64,000 nt of DNA. It comes from Gnetum montanum. Taxonomy: Eukaryota; Streptophyta; Gnetopsida; Gnetales; Gnetaceae. Positions 23,653 through 33,959 of the stretch are shown here, in pieces; the first letter of the stretch is position 1; every line of letters begins with the position of its first letter. The stretch spans positions 69,302 through 133,301 of the forward strand of contig MNCI01016043.1 in the NCBI GenBank assembly GCA_015680685.1. The letters run 5' to 3'. Under the pieces are notes generated by a model that searched no databases, had not been told where the DNA came from, and saw only the letters and a list, made by a program, of their open reading frames with translations. The position numbers and the translations under genes were made by a program.

Positions 23653-24625
23653 ATGAAGGGAATACCTTTCTTTAGAATCAATAGCCCAACCAATCCCTCA
23701 CAACCACAAGTAGTTGAACCTCTGAATGCCTCTCCATCAAATAAGGCTTCAAAGCTCCCTTCAAACCAAAAACCGAGCTCAATCCATAGGGTTATGTTAA
23801 CACATGTCATTATTGATTGTATTAAGGTGGGCCACCTTCCTAGGAAATTATTTGATCCTAGAAGCCCCCTAATTTATCTCCAAGTTGTTGGGAATGAATC
23901 ATGTAAAGCTCTTCTGGACTCAAGTTCCGGAGTGAACTTAATATCACAAGAGATGTACAAAGCCTGGAACCTGCCTCCATTGAGTAAGAGCAATATTCGC
24001 CTAGAGTTGGCCAACCAGTCCATCGCTGCTCCCTTGGGACAAGTGGAGGACATTGTTACCACTGTGTGTGGGTGGTCATACCCAGCTAATTTCCTAATGA
24101 TACAAGTAAACAATGATAAAGGGGACTTCCCAATAATCATGGGAAGGGCATGGCTAAGCACCATAAATGTGTGCCTAGGAATCTATGATCTTTCCCTGCA
24201 AATATCTAAGGAAAATAATTTTGGGAAGATCGAGAAGAAGAAAGTTCCATGCATCACATATAGTGATACAGGGTGTGATTGCGTACAAGAATGTTCAACA
24301 TCACCTGCATGCAACCAATGTGCAAAAGAAATTACCATACAAAAGTGCCTATATGTAGCAACCACACAACAAGAAGACACCTAGTAGTTGATAGTTGATC
24401 AAGAGAGCAACTCACCAATGTGCATGGAACTAACTAAGCAAAAAACTTGTGCTCACATCAAAATCATATATACACTAGAGCAAGAGCATCACCAACTTCC
24501 AAACCTTAACCTAAAAACATCAATTGGGAGAAGTTGGGAACTCCTAAAAAATTCAAACAAGCACTTCAATAAGAGATTACTAGTCAATGTGTAATAGACC
24601 AAACCTTACTATGAATTTAGAATGG
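23653..24625 (+). pseudogene. A3 protease fused to integrase tail
   Basis: Same frame as gag. 243 codons are open. Protease motifs: ALLDSSSGVNLIS (D-S-S replaces D-S-G), LELANQSIAAPLGQVEDI, FPIIMGRAWLSTINVCLG, and a Cys-rich end GCDCVQECSTSPACNQC. After stops near 24384 comes the linker seen in A1, then at about 24570 it passes directly into KRLLVNV(stop)QTKP, the extreme end of A1 integrase. The join keeps the frame. The element could have made Gag and protease but no RT or integrase of its own. Confidence 0.9.
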
Positions 24626-24693
24626 TTAATGGACATAATACCTCAGAGAAGGGATGACCCCACTCATTATTTTAGATCTCCTCCATCCAACTC

Positions 24694-24705
24694 AGTCATG
24701 GGGGA
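24694..24705 (+). promoter_or_regulatory. A3 internal polypurine tract
   Basis: AGTCATGGGGGA just after the coding end, in the same place as in A1. Confidence 0.5.
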
Positions 24706-25382
24706 GATGGCCACCTCTACTGATCATTTGAGGCCCTGAGTTCCTTTTTAAGTTTTTGTTTTACACATTTTTTTTTACAACTTTCTTTAACTTTTCTTGT
24801 TTTTTGTTTTGCAACATCACTTATACTCTTTTATTTCTTTGTATTTTTGTTTGTTTATTTTATTAGGTTCATCACCTAATAAGTGCTCCTAATGGTGGTA
24901 TGAACTGTATTCCATTAATTGCTAATGTTTGGTTTTTACCTTTGAGTTATAATGTTGATACTAAGGTATGGTTCTTTTGATATAACAGGCAATGAGTCCA
25001 CGTCATCCATGCATCCATAAATTTCTATGGTCTCTCTTGGCTTGGAACTGTATAGTCCCCTTCCTAATAATAGAACTATCAACGAATTGGTGATTGGTCA
25101 TTTCTCGAACTGAGAAAGGACTCAAGGATTGAAAAGTATGTGACTTCAAGGGGATTTGATGCATTTGTGCTGATCATTCTCTTGGGTGCTTGGATGTTTT
25201 CTTCTTAGGTTTTCCTTATTATTCCTACGTTGCTCCATTATCGTGAAGCTGAGCTAATAAAAATAATAAGTCTTTGCATGATGTGGTTCTCACGCAAAAA
25301 AAAAAAAGTGAGAATTCAAAGCACACCCCTTAGACAAAATAATCATATAGACTACAAGCACTAGTTATGAAACTAAACAAAT

Positions 25383-25703
25383 GTGTTCCCTCTAACTAAG
25401 GCCCTCTCTCACTTCCTACTTTATCCTTTCTCGTTTCCTTGGAATGGTGGTGACTCTTTAGCGGAAGCATTCTTGTTACTTCAAGTGGATGGATTGGCCA
25501 AGTGTATTAATGCGAAGTCACTGGATGTGGATTGTTTGAGGCTAGATTTGGAAAGAGATCTACTCAATCACATTAACCATAACTACACAAGGGGTTGTAC
25601 ATCACCTTGTTATTGGGACTCCATTCCATTCTCTTCTCCTCATCATTCTTTCTCTATTTTTCACCTCATTGTCAATTGTATCAATAGTCTATATTTTGGT
25701 TGA
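25383..25703 (+). CDS. ORF in A3 3' UTR, doubtful
   Basis: 106 codons (MFPLTKALSHFLLYPF...). The A2 counterpart (8103-8410) is collinear in DNA and has a comparable but broken frame. It contains LLLQVDGLAKCINAKSLDVDCLRLDLERDLLNHIN text. No family is recognised. It could be a remnant of the accessory ORFs that Tat/Athila elements often carry in this position, or chance. Confidence 0.25.
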   Translation: MFPLTKALSHFLLYPFSFPWNGGDSLAEAFLLLQVDGLAKCINAKSLDVDCLRLDLERDLLNHINHNYTRGCTSPCYWDSIPFSSPHHSFSIFHLIVNCINSLYFG

Positions 25704-26214
25704 TGCATTATTTTCTTTTTGGTAAATTCTTGTAGTTAAGACTTTAACTCTTTATTCCAAATGACATTCTAGAGCCTACAGAGTGTCAGGGCATTAAGGG
25801 CATGAGCCTGCATTGGGGAGGTCCCACTTGCATTCCTATTTGGTGGATCAGTTAACTTCTTTCCCTTANTAATGGAAATGTCGATAAAATGGATGTCAGA
25901 GGTGGAAATGAACAAAATAAATGNCGCTACTGGAGGATCGCTCTTAGTCATGGGGGTCTTGGTCCAATTTTTCCAATTTTCTCCTAACCCCTACACCTTA
26001 CACCTTTGGTAGTCACCAGTGTTATATCTCTAGAATCTGTATTAGCCATATCACAACTCAGCCAATAGACTGTACATCAAGGCAAGGTATCAATTACATT
26101 GTGATTTATTTATCCTTGCTAATATGAGACTGTGTTGTGTGTGTAGATGGAAATCATACAACAATGGACTGGAGTTGGAGGAAACACTAAGGATGGACTG
26201 GTGCTAGAACATTC

Positions 26215-26436
26215 ATGCAAGGAACAAGATTGATGGCACGGTTATGGATGGACAACGAAAGGTGCAATTCTGGCATCAATAGCAACACATCTTTTTCTCT
26301 CCTCTCTCTTCTCTCTCAGCTGCCAAATAAGGTTGGATGTCAAATGTGTATAGTGTTCACTTTTATGGCCATGAACACTAATATTGTCATGTGTTGTAAT
26401 GATGATCCATTCACATGTCACCCCATTCACCATTAG
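26215..26436 (+). CDS. Small ORF in family A 3' UTR (A3 copy), doubtful
   Basis: 73 codons, MQGTRLMARLWMDN...DPFTCHPIHH; same length and frame as 9002-9223. Product unknown. Confidence 0.25.
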   Translation: MQGTRLMARLWMDNERCNSGINSNTSFSLLSLLSQLPNKVGCQMCIVFTFMAMNTNIVMCCNDDPFTCHPIHH

Positions 26437-26518
26437 TGTCATTCAAGTCAATAATCACATACCTTCCCAATATTTTATAAGGAACTGGAGGATGAGTTTT
26501 CATTCAATCATGGAAATA

Positions 26519-27305
26519 TGATGAGCCGCAATATCGCATCCACCCCACGATATCACATCCCATCTTATTATCTATAAATAAGATGTGGCTTCCCTTGTTT
26601 TAGGCACTTAGGCTTAGACCCTTAGCCAAACTATAGCAATTTTACCATTCCAAAGTTAGAATAATTTCCATGTGCTCATAGTAGGAGTCTTAAAGTGAAT
26701 GGATGTTTATTCGAGCAAACTGTACCTGAGCACACATTTGTGTACAGAAATAAATATGAACTTTATGATAAACCTTGTAGCATACGGACTAAGCTAAATA
26801 ATAATCAATTATTGTTGAATGTTTAAATGCTTTCTTAGTTAATTAATCTCTCTCTCAACCCTTGACTCTCCTAGTTGAGTACACTTGGTACAACCACTTC
26901 GAGCATGTGTGTAGCGCTTGGTAGCCTAGTAACGATTAGCGTTTGGTAATCCTAGCAATGTTGTACTGGTTCAGGATGTGTGTGGCAAGTGGGAATAGAT
27001 ACTAGTGTTAGGATCAATTAGAACTTAGTTAGTAAATAGTTAATATAAGTTAGTCACTTAGTTCTCTTCACCTTTCCCTATTCGCGTAAAGACATTAAAA
27101 AGATAAAAGCTATAAAAATCACATACCTCAAGCTTACTTAACCATTCAACCATGACAATACAAGTAAGTTTGGGAAGACAGTGATTGATTAACCTTAATT
27201 TTTCCATTAAGGTGCATAAGCACTTAGTCCTTGGAGTTCAACCGAATCGCGTGTGAAGCGCTCGTATCCGTATGGTTGAGTGTAAGGGTACCTTGCCACT
27301 CATCA
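26519..27305 (+). repeat. A3 3' LTR
   Basis: 787 bp, TGATGAGCC...CACTCATCA; TATA at 26571-26583. The adjoining polypurine tract has decayed to ATCATGGAAATA (26507-26518). Confidence 0.93.
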
Positions 27306-27726
27306 TCTAGAAATCCACATGTGCCCCATATGTCAGTTTATTAATGTAAATTTAGCAAAATAAACTATTTTTTTCTTTTGAAATCCTACAAATTCAACTT
27401 AGTTTTTGGATTTTAATATCATTCCCAATGTGTAGTACTCATTAAGATGATTTTAATGGTATAAATTTCATCCCAATCAAACTTATGGTTTGGGAGATAT
27501 CACTATTTNNNNNNNNNNNNNNNNNNNNNNNNNNNNNNNNNNNNNNNNNNNNNNNNNNNNNNNNNNNNNNNNNNNNNNNNNNNNNNNNNNNNNNNNNNNN
27601 NNNNNNNNNNNNNNNNNNNNNNNNNNNNNNNNNNNNNNNNNGAAATAATAAAATAAAAAATATTTAAAAAAATTCCAAGAGGCTGAAAGTTCATTTAAGA
27701 ACCTACATTAACCTGTTAAGGGCTGT
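27306..27726 (+). other. B1 interior, third piece, with assembly gap 27509-27641
   Basis: Continues the B2-like interior after A3 (CAACTTAGTTTTTGGATTTTAA against CAACTTATTTTTTGAATCTTAA in B2). 133 Ns. Ends in GCTGT, the D1 target site. Confidence 0.7.
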
Positions 27727-28550
27727 TGATGAGTGATGAGGTACCCTGACACTCAACTATACAAATCACAAGCACTCACATACAATCTAATCAAAATCTA
27801 TGGATGGGACTAGTTGTGGTATCTAGATTTATATGCTCTGATCATAGCTCACTATCTTCCCACTTGGACTAGTGTTAGCTTTATCATGTATGGTTTAGTC
27901 CAAAGTGAGGCATATGATGTTATCTAATTCTATGCTACTCTTGATGACAATACAAAGATGAATTACTTAAACTAGTGAATAATGGGAAACAAAATCTAAC
28001 TATCCTATGGCAATGAGCATATGCACTTAATTGTCTATACACATCTTGGACTTTGTGAGACCACTTTTGGGATGGCCAAGTGTCTATTACTGGGTGTGCC
28101 AAACAATACACTTCTGGGTTACCAAGTACTTCCACATAAACACTCATGACTAAGGCATATGCATTCTGCTTAATAATAGGAATAATAAGTAACAATAAAT
28201 AGAAATGTTAAACTAAGGAAAGCATTAAATAATTAAAGAAAGAATATTAATCTAACTAGATGCTGCAATGATGGGATTAATCTCGATCTTTATTACAAGT
28301 CATGTAATGTGTTCAAGTACATCACACACAAACAAAGATGTCGTATGATTACAAACATCATGTTGTGGGCATGCACTAGGAATAACGAACTTAAAAGAGA
28401 AGAAACTGAAAATTAAAACTATCTCCCTAATTTCCTATGTTCTACATGTTGTCTCATCTAAGAGCCCAAGTACAATATTTATAGGCAATATTTAGATGAG
28501 GCAAGATGTCACGTACTTGACGTTGGGGCCTATCAAATCTCAACTCATTA
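27727..28550 (-). repeat. D1 3' LTR
   Basis: Collinear with the 5' LTR (shared GGGACTAGTTGTGGTATCTAG, TTATCTAATTCTATGCTACT). TATAAATA on minus at 28476-28483. The palindromic part of U3 is largely deleted compared with 36590-36690. Confidence 0.9.
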
Positions 28551-28563
28551 TACCTTCATGACT
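28551..28563 (-). promoter_or_regulatory. D1 polypurine tract
   Basis: Minus strand AGTCATGAAGGTA directly before the LTR start; compare AGTCATGGGGGTA in A2. Confidence 0.7.
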
Positions 28564-28610
28564 AAATGAAAACTTGTCCTTGAGTTAAACAAAGATGAGG
28601 AATATGTTCT

Positions 28611-31321
28611 TTATAAAATATTGGGTAGGTATGGGATTATTGACTGACTCAAACAATGGACAAAATAACTAACTCTGCACATGCCGTAGTGGTGCAATAT
28701 GAAAATGGAACACATTATTACAAAAAAGAAAAAAAACAAGACTAGGAAGCTCATGTAGTGCCTACAGGTAGTGGCTCTTCCATCGGTTGCTTTCCTTTGT
28801 TTCCAGGCCATTGAAACTTATATTGATTGAGCAAGGCCTACAACTTTTCTTTCTCCATCCTTAGGTCATGCACCGTCTAGGCTGTTGTGCCAATGTGTGT
28901 TAGCACTAGTACATCCCAAGGACATGGCAATTGTGGAAACATTTGATTTGCTTTTACATACCATGCTATAAGCTATTGTCATTCTTCCTTAAAATACCTA
29001 GCTTTATCTTTGAGCTCATGATAACCCGTCAATGTGTGAGCCATTTTCAAGGTTACATCTTTGGGAACAACCTATTGTTAACATGGAAAGGTTAGCATAT
29101 CTAAGGTTAGCGAATGCCATGCATTCTTTTAAATCCTCTATCTGTAGGTCTTTGTTTTTGACTTCTGCTTGTTCAACCATAGCATAACTATCCAGGATGG
29201 CCTACCATTCAAAATTCTACAATGACAATAAGCTAATGTGGGCCTTGAACATTTTGATTTCCTTCTTATTAATTTCCTTATACATGCTAACTTGGTCACA
29301 AAAGTTCTGTTTTGATTTTTCATGCTTTTTGGCCTTGTTCTTCCATGCACTAATCTTGATTGCTAACTTTTGGTGAATAGCACGTACCTTCTCCATGGAG
29401 AGGGTTCTATTCTCTTGGACCAATATACTCATATCTTGGTTGACACTTTCCTCCAAAATGTTCTTTTATTTTTTTACAGTGTTTAACTGAGAATTCTCTA
29501 CTATAAGCTACTTATTTTCTTCTTGGATGGCGGTTAGTGCCTTTTTATACACATGAGATTGTGCATATATTGTAGAGGCATTCCAAATCCCTATCTTCTT
29601 CTCTTTCTATATATCTATTCTCTCCTTTACCAACTTAGCAAGCTCTTCCATCCTAAACTACTCTAGTTGGTCTACTGTGACAAAATGAGTAGGATCCCAT
29701 CATTCAGTGGGTAGGGCAGCCAACTCTTCTTGCAATCTTTGTACCTTAGCTTCTACATGTTTTTCCCTAACCTCCATCATGATCAACCTTCCTTTGGTGG
29801 TGATGAGATCTGACTATGCTGCAGTGACATTGCTATGGATGTCAAATGGAGTGATCATTACTTGACCTATCTGCAACAAATGATCAAGCAAGTCCTCATG
29901 CACTATAGGTGCCATTGAGGTTCTAGCTAGCATTTGTGTATCTCGAGATCCTGCTAGATTAGTCATAGGTATAATAAAAATATTGAATGACTCCTTGATG
30001 TGATTAGTGATCACCTCTATTGTGCCCACTACATTCTCATGTTGTAGCACCACAACTATGGCACCTTCTCTAGTTTCCAAGGTGACTTGAAAGGATGTAG
30101 TATTTCTAGAGATTTTGTGTGACCATTGAGATCCCCCTCCTTCTGATTGAATTGATATCTCTCCCCTTGTTGGATTGGTTGATATAGTTGGCCTTATGAA
30201 ATCCTCCATAACTTGAAAGAGTTTGGCCTCATCCTTGCTTTCCTAGTTGATAGTTTCAATGATTCTCTACAGGTGGCTCATTGAAAATTTATAATGTTGT
30301 GGTGGCAGTGGTAGAGTCTATGCTTGTGGATATTATGTAGGCTCATGTTGTATTTCTACTCTGAGTTCTACCTCCTTTTTAACTTCTTGCTTCTCACCAA
30401 AATCTTTTCTTAGTGCTATGATTTTTAGGAGTTCTACAAAGGAGGCATGCTAAGCCTTCCTAGGGATATCATTGGTATATTCCAAGATTCCAGTACACTT
30501 GCATAGCTTTCTAATCAAACAAGAAAATAAAAGTCTCAGTTTCCCTAACTTTGTTTCTTCAAATCATCGTTGGATTTCTATGAAGTAATATTAGGGAAGG
30601 TTGACTACAAATTTTCCCATTAGAATGGAACTTTCCCTAGCTACATAAGTTGAGATTCAATTGAGCCCTTTGGTAGGAAATAGGTGGTACATCCCAATCT
30701 TAAAGTAGGTTCTCTCTTCCAAATTCATTTCATGCTATGACTTTTCCTCTTTACCGTATGCCTATCTCAACCATAATTTCTTTATTTCAGGGTTAGACTT
30801 GGTGGATAGCTGAGAGACCTTGGCCCCTTCATTAGGCAAGTTGAGAGCTGTAGCTATATCTTTGACTACATAAGAGACATTCACCTTGTAGATGTTAACA
30901 GTGGTACCTTCATCCTTATTATGTTAAAATTGATGGACTTCACCCAGGTACCATTCAACACTATCGAACAAGATAGGCAACAATGGGGACGCTTTGAGTT
31001 GCATCCACACTGCTTCTAGAGCAAACTCCATGAATAGACAAAAATTCATTTCCATAATGACTAAAGCCAATGTGGATTTCTTCAAGGTGGTAATAAGGTA
31101 GTTGGAAGGCAATGTGAGACATTATCCCTATTTGGGGGCTAGTACTTCTTCCACCTCTCTTGGGCCCATTACCTAGTAGCAGGGGCCTCTTGATGGATAC
31201 TGAAAGATTAGGCCTCTTGTTTAGCATGTTCCTCATGTTCTCCTTGCTATCCATAGCCACCACATGGATGTTTAGTGGCTTTCTATGAGGGTTCACCTTG
31301 AGCACCTCTTTTTGGGGCCAT
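28611..31321 (-). pseudogene. ORF-X: large env-position protein, possible plant-transposon-protein family
   Basis: Starts ATG at 31321 (MAPKRGAQGEPS), preceded directly by a consensus 3' splice site. One frameshift near 31110; from there to about 28611 a single frame carries on, broken only by stops. N-terminal part basic. Middle part (~30400-31110) has VEWYLGEVHQF, TTVNIYKVNVSYV, LNLPNEGAKV, EERTYFKIGMYHLFPTKGLN, KLGKLRLLFSCLIRKLCKCTGI. This spacing recalls the 'putative plant transposon protein' domain (Pfam PF20167) found in Athila-type env regions. C-terminal part (29217-29700) is Lys/Glu/Gln-rich and coiled-coil-like. The hydrophobic FLVLFFFFFVIM near 28740 lies in T-rich DNA and may be UTR. 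Function unknown. Confidence 0.6.
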
Positions 31322-31340
31322 CTGCAATCAAACAAAAACC
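31322..31340 (-). promoter_or_regulatory. 3' splice site before ORF-X
   Basis: Minus strand GGTTTTTGTTTGATTGCAG, immediately followed by ATG. A pyrimidine-rich run plus CAG is the plant acceptor consensus. Expression of ORF-X from a spliced RNA is inferred. Confidence 0.5.
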
Positions 31341-31689
31341 AGGTGTTACTAAGGTTATGTTTATTATCATTAATATATTGATACCTTACTCATAACCTTA
31401 GTTCATTGAGCTCATAATGCATATGATTGTAGGGTTAGGAAAATTTTCAAGAAAAATCCCCCAAAAAGTATTTATTTCTTCTATGACCCGTCGCAACTAG
31501 TTCCTTTTTCATTACTTGTGGCTTAAGATAATGGTTATGGCTCATGGGTTACAAAAATTGGACATCTAGCATTATTGTTAGTGATTTTGCATTGTAATTC
31601 ATAAGGTTTTGTTAACATCCTTACCCTTATGATACCTTCCAAGAAATAGAAAATTTTAGCAAATCAATGCAAAGTTTGCATGCAAGCAT

Positions 31690-31701
31690 CCCCCATGACT
31701 A
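31690..31701 (-). promoter_or_regulatory. D1 internal polypurine tract
   Basis: Minus strand TAGTCATGGGGGA between the gag half and ORF-X, the same core as in A1 and A3, although flanks are unrelated. Confidence 0.5.
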
Positions 31702-31893
31702 AGTTGAACACTCCGAGTTTAGATAGATTTGAACAACATGGAGATCAGAGCATTAAAGAGCTAGATATCACAAGAGGAAGATGGAGGCACAGAGCTCTAA
31801 GTCGCAAGAAAAAATTTCAACAACTCCCATAGTAGCAAATGAGAGAAATGAAGTTCATGTTGTGTAGGAGTCAACTATACATACTTATCTTAA

Positions 31894-31970
31894 GACCTGA
31901 CATTGGGTACATGATGTCATGTACACAACATCAGGTTAGACCTGACATTGGATACACAACATCAAGGTCC
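31894..31970 (-). repeat. Palindrome cluster, U3-like, inside D1
   Basis: Two copies of ACCTGACATTGG(G/A)TAC plus arms GTACATGA/TCATGTAC (31907-31924) and two CACAACATCA. Resembles the D1 U3 text around GGATACTTGACATC. Possible internal promoter or relic LTR upstream of ORF-X. Confidence 0.45.
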
Positions 31971-33955
31971 AAAAATTTTGAATTTTATGGGGCCAAAGAA
32001 TATGAAAACTAAAGCTCTGGGATTTATTGGAAGGTTGAAAGTTAAATTTTGTAGTTTGGGTAAGTGGAAAATAAATTGGAGGCACTGAAAGTAGGATAAG
32101 ATGAAGTCATCAGTGTTAAAAGTACAAGCATGAGCATGAAAAAGGGCATTGAAAGCTTGATTGTAGGATATATTAATTTTTTTAGAAGGGAAACAATAGG
32201 ATGAAACAATTTGAGTTTGTGAAAGATGAAAAATGATGTGTGCATAGTAAACAAGTACAAGTTACAAAAATTACACAAGTGGATCCTTACCAAAGAAGGC
32301 TCTAGCATATGATGCCCTTGTGTAACCACACCTATAATGTCTATATAGGGGTTGAATGTAATGCATACTATGAAACAAAACACACACATGTTAAAACCAC
32401 CAAATTGAAAGAATCACTCTATGTGATGTAAAACCACAAGTTTTGAACATCTAGACAATGAGATGATATGGACTGAAGAAGGGATTGCAAAAATCAAGAC
32501 ATGAGGTATCGTACCATGTTCATAATGAAACCTTGTGTGTTCTTAATGGTTAAATAACCATGTGTTATTATTTCCAAGATTCAAACCAAGTCCAAACCAC
32601 CTTTCAGTGACACTACATTGTTTCATAGCATCAAACGTGCATTGACACTGAGCCATCCTTCAGCACACTACCATGGCTACCTTTGCATCACCTTTGTGTA
32701 GAAAATAGTGTGCTATCATGTTATAGCTCTCACTTTCACTACTCATAACTTTAGAATTCATTGCCATAGCCACAAGCTAAGCTTGACAATCATTTATCAC
32801 AAAAATCACATTTCTAGCATCCTCAACTAGACTCTATAAGACTATTAAAGTTGCAAGGAGTAACATCACTTGGCATCTTGTCCAAGGAAGGAGCATTATT
32901 ATGGCACAATTATTTTTTCCTTTTTTTTTTGCTTTTTTTTATGGTTCTGAGAATTCACCAACCTTTAGGCATGGGTACATGTCTTTCTAGTGGGACCCAT
33001 AAAAGTTTATTCAATGCCATTTAAAGTTGCTCTTACTCCCATTTTTTTAGATATACAAGGATATGATTACAACCTCATCAATAGGATAGAACATATAGAA
33101 GTAGCCAAAGAGAATCCACAAATCTCCTTAATGTCACACCCTATACATTCCACCTTAGTTCTACACTCTTCCATCCAAACACAATGATTATAGATTTATT
33201 ATTAGGTTGGATGATGAAAAATATTATCATTATGACTAGAGCAAGAACTTCTTATTAATGAATTTGAGGTCACCTCCACAACTAAACATTTGTTCATGGC
33301 TAGGATTAGTAAGTGGATGAATAGGATCCATGCATGTATGAAACATTGGAAACCCTTCATGCCCCAACCACTAGGTGTCTATTGGGTGTGTGGTGGCTAG
33401 GTAGAAAAATTGTTGGTCACACACCTGATTGTTATATGTATGGTGAGTCAGGATATGAGGTTTGTTGACATTATGGATGACTAGTCCACGATTACACCCT
33501 TGAGGATGAGATAATATGCATGGATTCATGTGTCTCCCCATGTTCATATATTCATTGGTTGGCTGTGGGATTGGAGTATTAATAGATAGTGGCCTTTGTG
33601 TATAATCAGAGGATGTTGGTTGAGGTAGGGAAGGTGATGCACCAGGTTGGTCTATGCTAGCGTGGATGATGTGGTGGGTCCATGCATGGTTTTCCTTGGC
33701 TTACGACCTTTCCTCTAGAAGGGACATTTTTGGTGCTGGTGTTAGTGTGTCTTTGCATATTTGCAACACAAGTGGCACTCATTGGTTGATATTGTGGGGC
33801 TAGACCTTTCTAAATTACTAGCAATGACATATAAGGAGGTGAATTATGAGAATATAAAGAGTAAGTTGGATGGTAAGAAGTGCATGGTGGTGATCCTTCA
33901 AGGGATGTCATGTATTTATGATACTTGGGAGAGTGTGGTGACGATTTGAAGTGGA
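31971..33955 (-). other. D1 middle region, nothing recognised
   Basis: About 2 kb between gag and the palindrome cluster. Neither strand shows protease, RT or integrase motifs. Minus ORF 32042-32389 and plus ORF 32990-33187 have no recognisable domain. The stretch near 33300-33750 (minus) is Pro/Ser/His-rich and may be the decayed Gag tail. Confidence 0.5.
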
Positions 33956-33959
33956 AGAT

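Larger units (their letters stand above)
24706..26505 (+). other. A3 3' UTR
   Basis: T-rich start, then collinear with the A2 3' UTR from about 24915. A third PPT-like AGTCATGGGGGT lies at 25946-25957. Single N at 25869 and 25924. Two sense ORFs are listed separately. Confidence 0.75.
20331..27305 (+). mobile_element. A3: gag-protease-only gypsy element (RT-less family A)
   Basis: Complete element: LTRs of 781 and 787 bp and a perfect 5-bp target duplication TCTAG (20326-20330, 27306-27310). B2 shows the empty site AAGTCATCTAGAAG. Inside: primer site, one long gag-protease frame joined in frame to the last residues of integrase, then a 1.9-kb 3' UTR. RT, RNase H and nearly all of integrase are absent. 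The LTRs differ at roughly one base in eight by eye, mostly transitions, so the insertion is old. Confidence 0.95.

Noticed and set aside
27485-27694. ORFs crossing an N run
   Set aside because: They exist only because unresolved bases hide stops.
28611-28811. Hydrophobic FLVLFFFFFVIM stretch as an env-like membrane anchor for ORF-X
   Set aside because: It falls in a T-run like the T-rich 3' UTR starts of family A; it may be untranslated, so no anchor is claimed.
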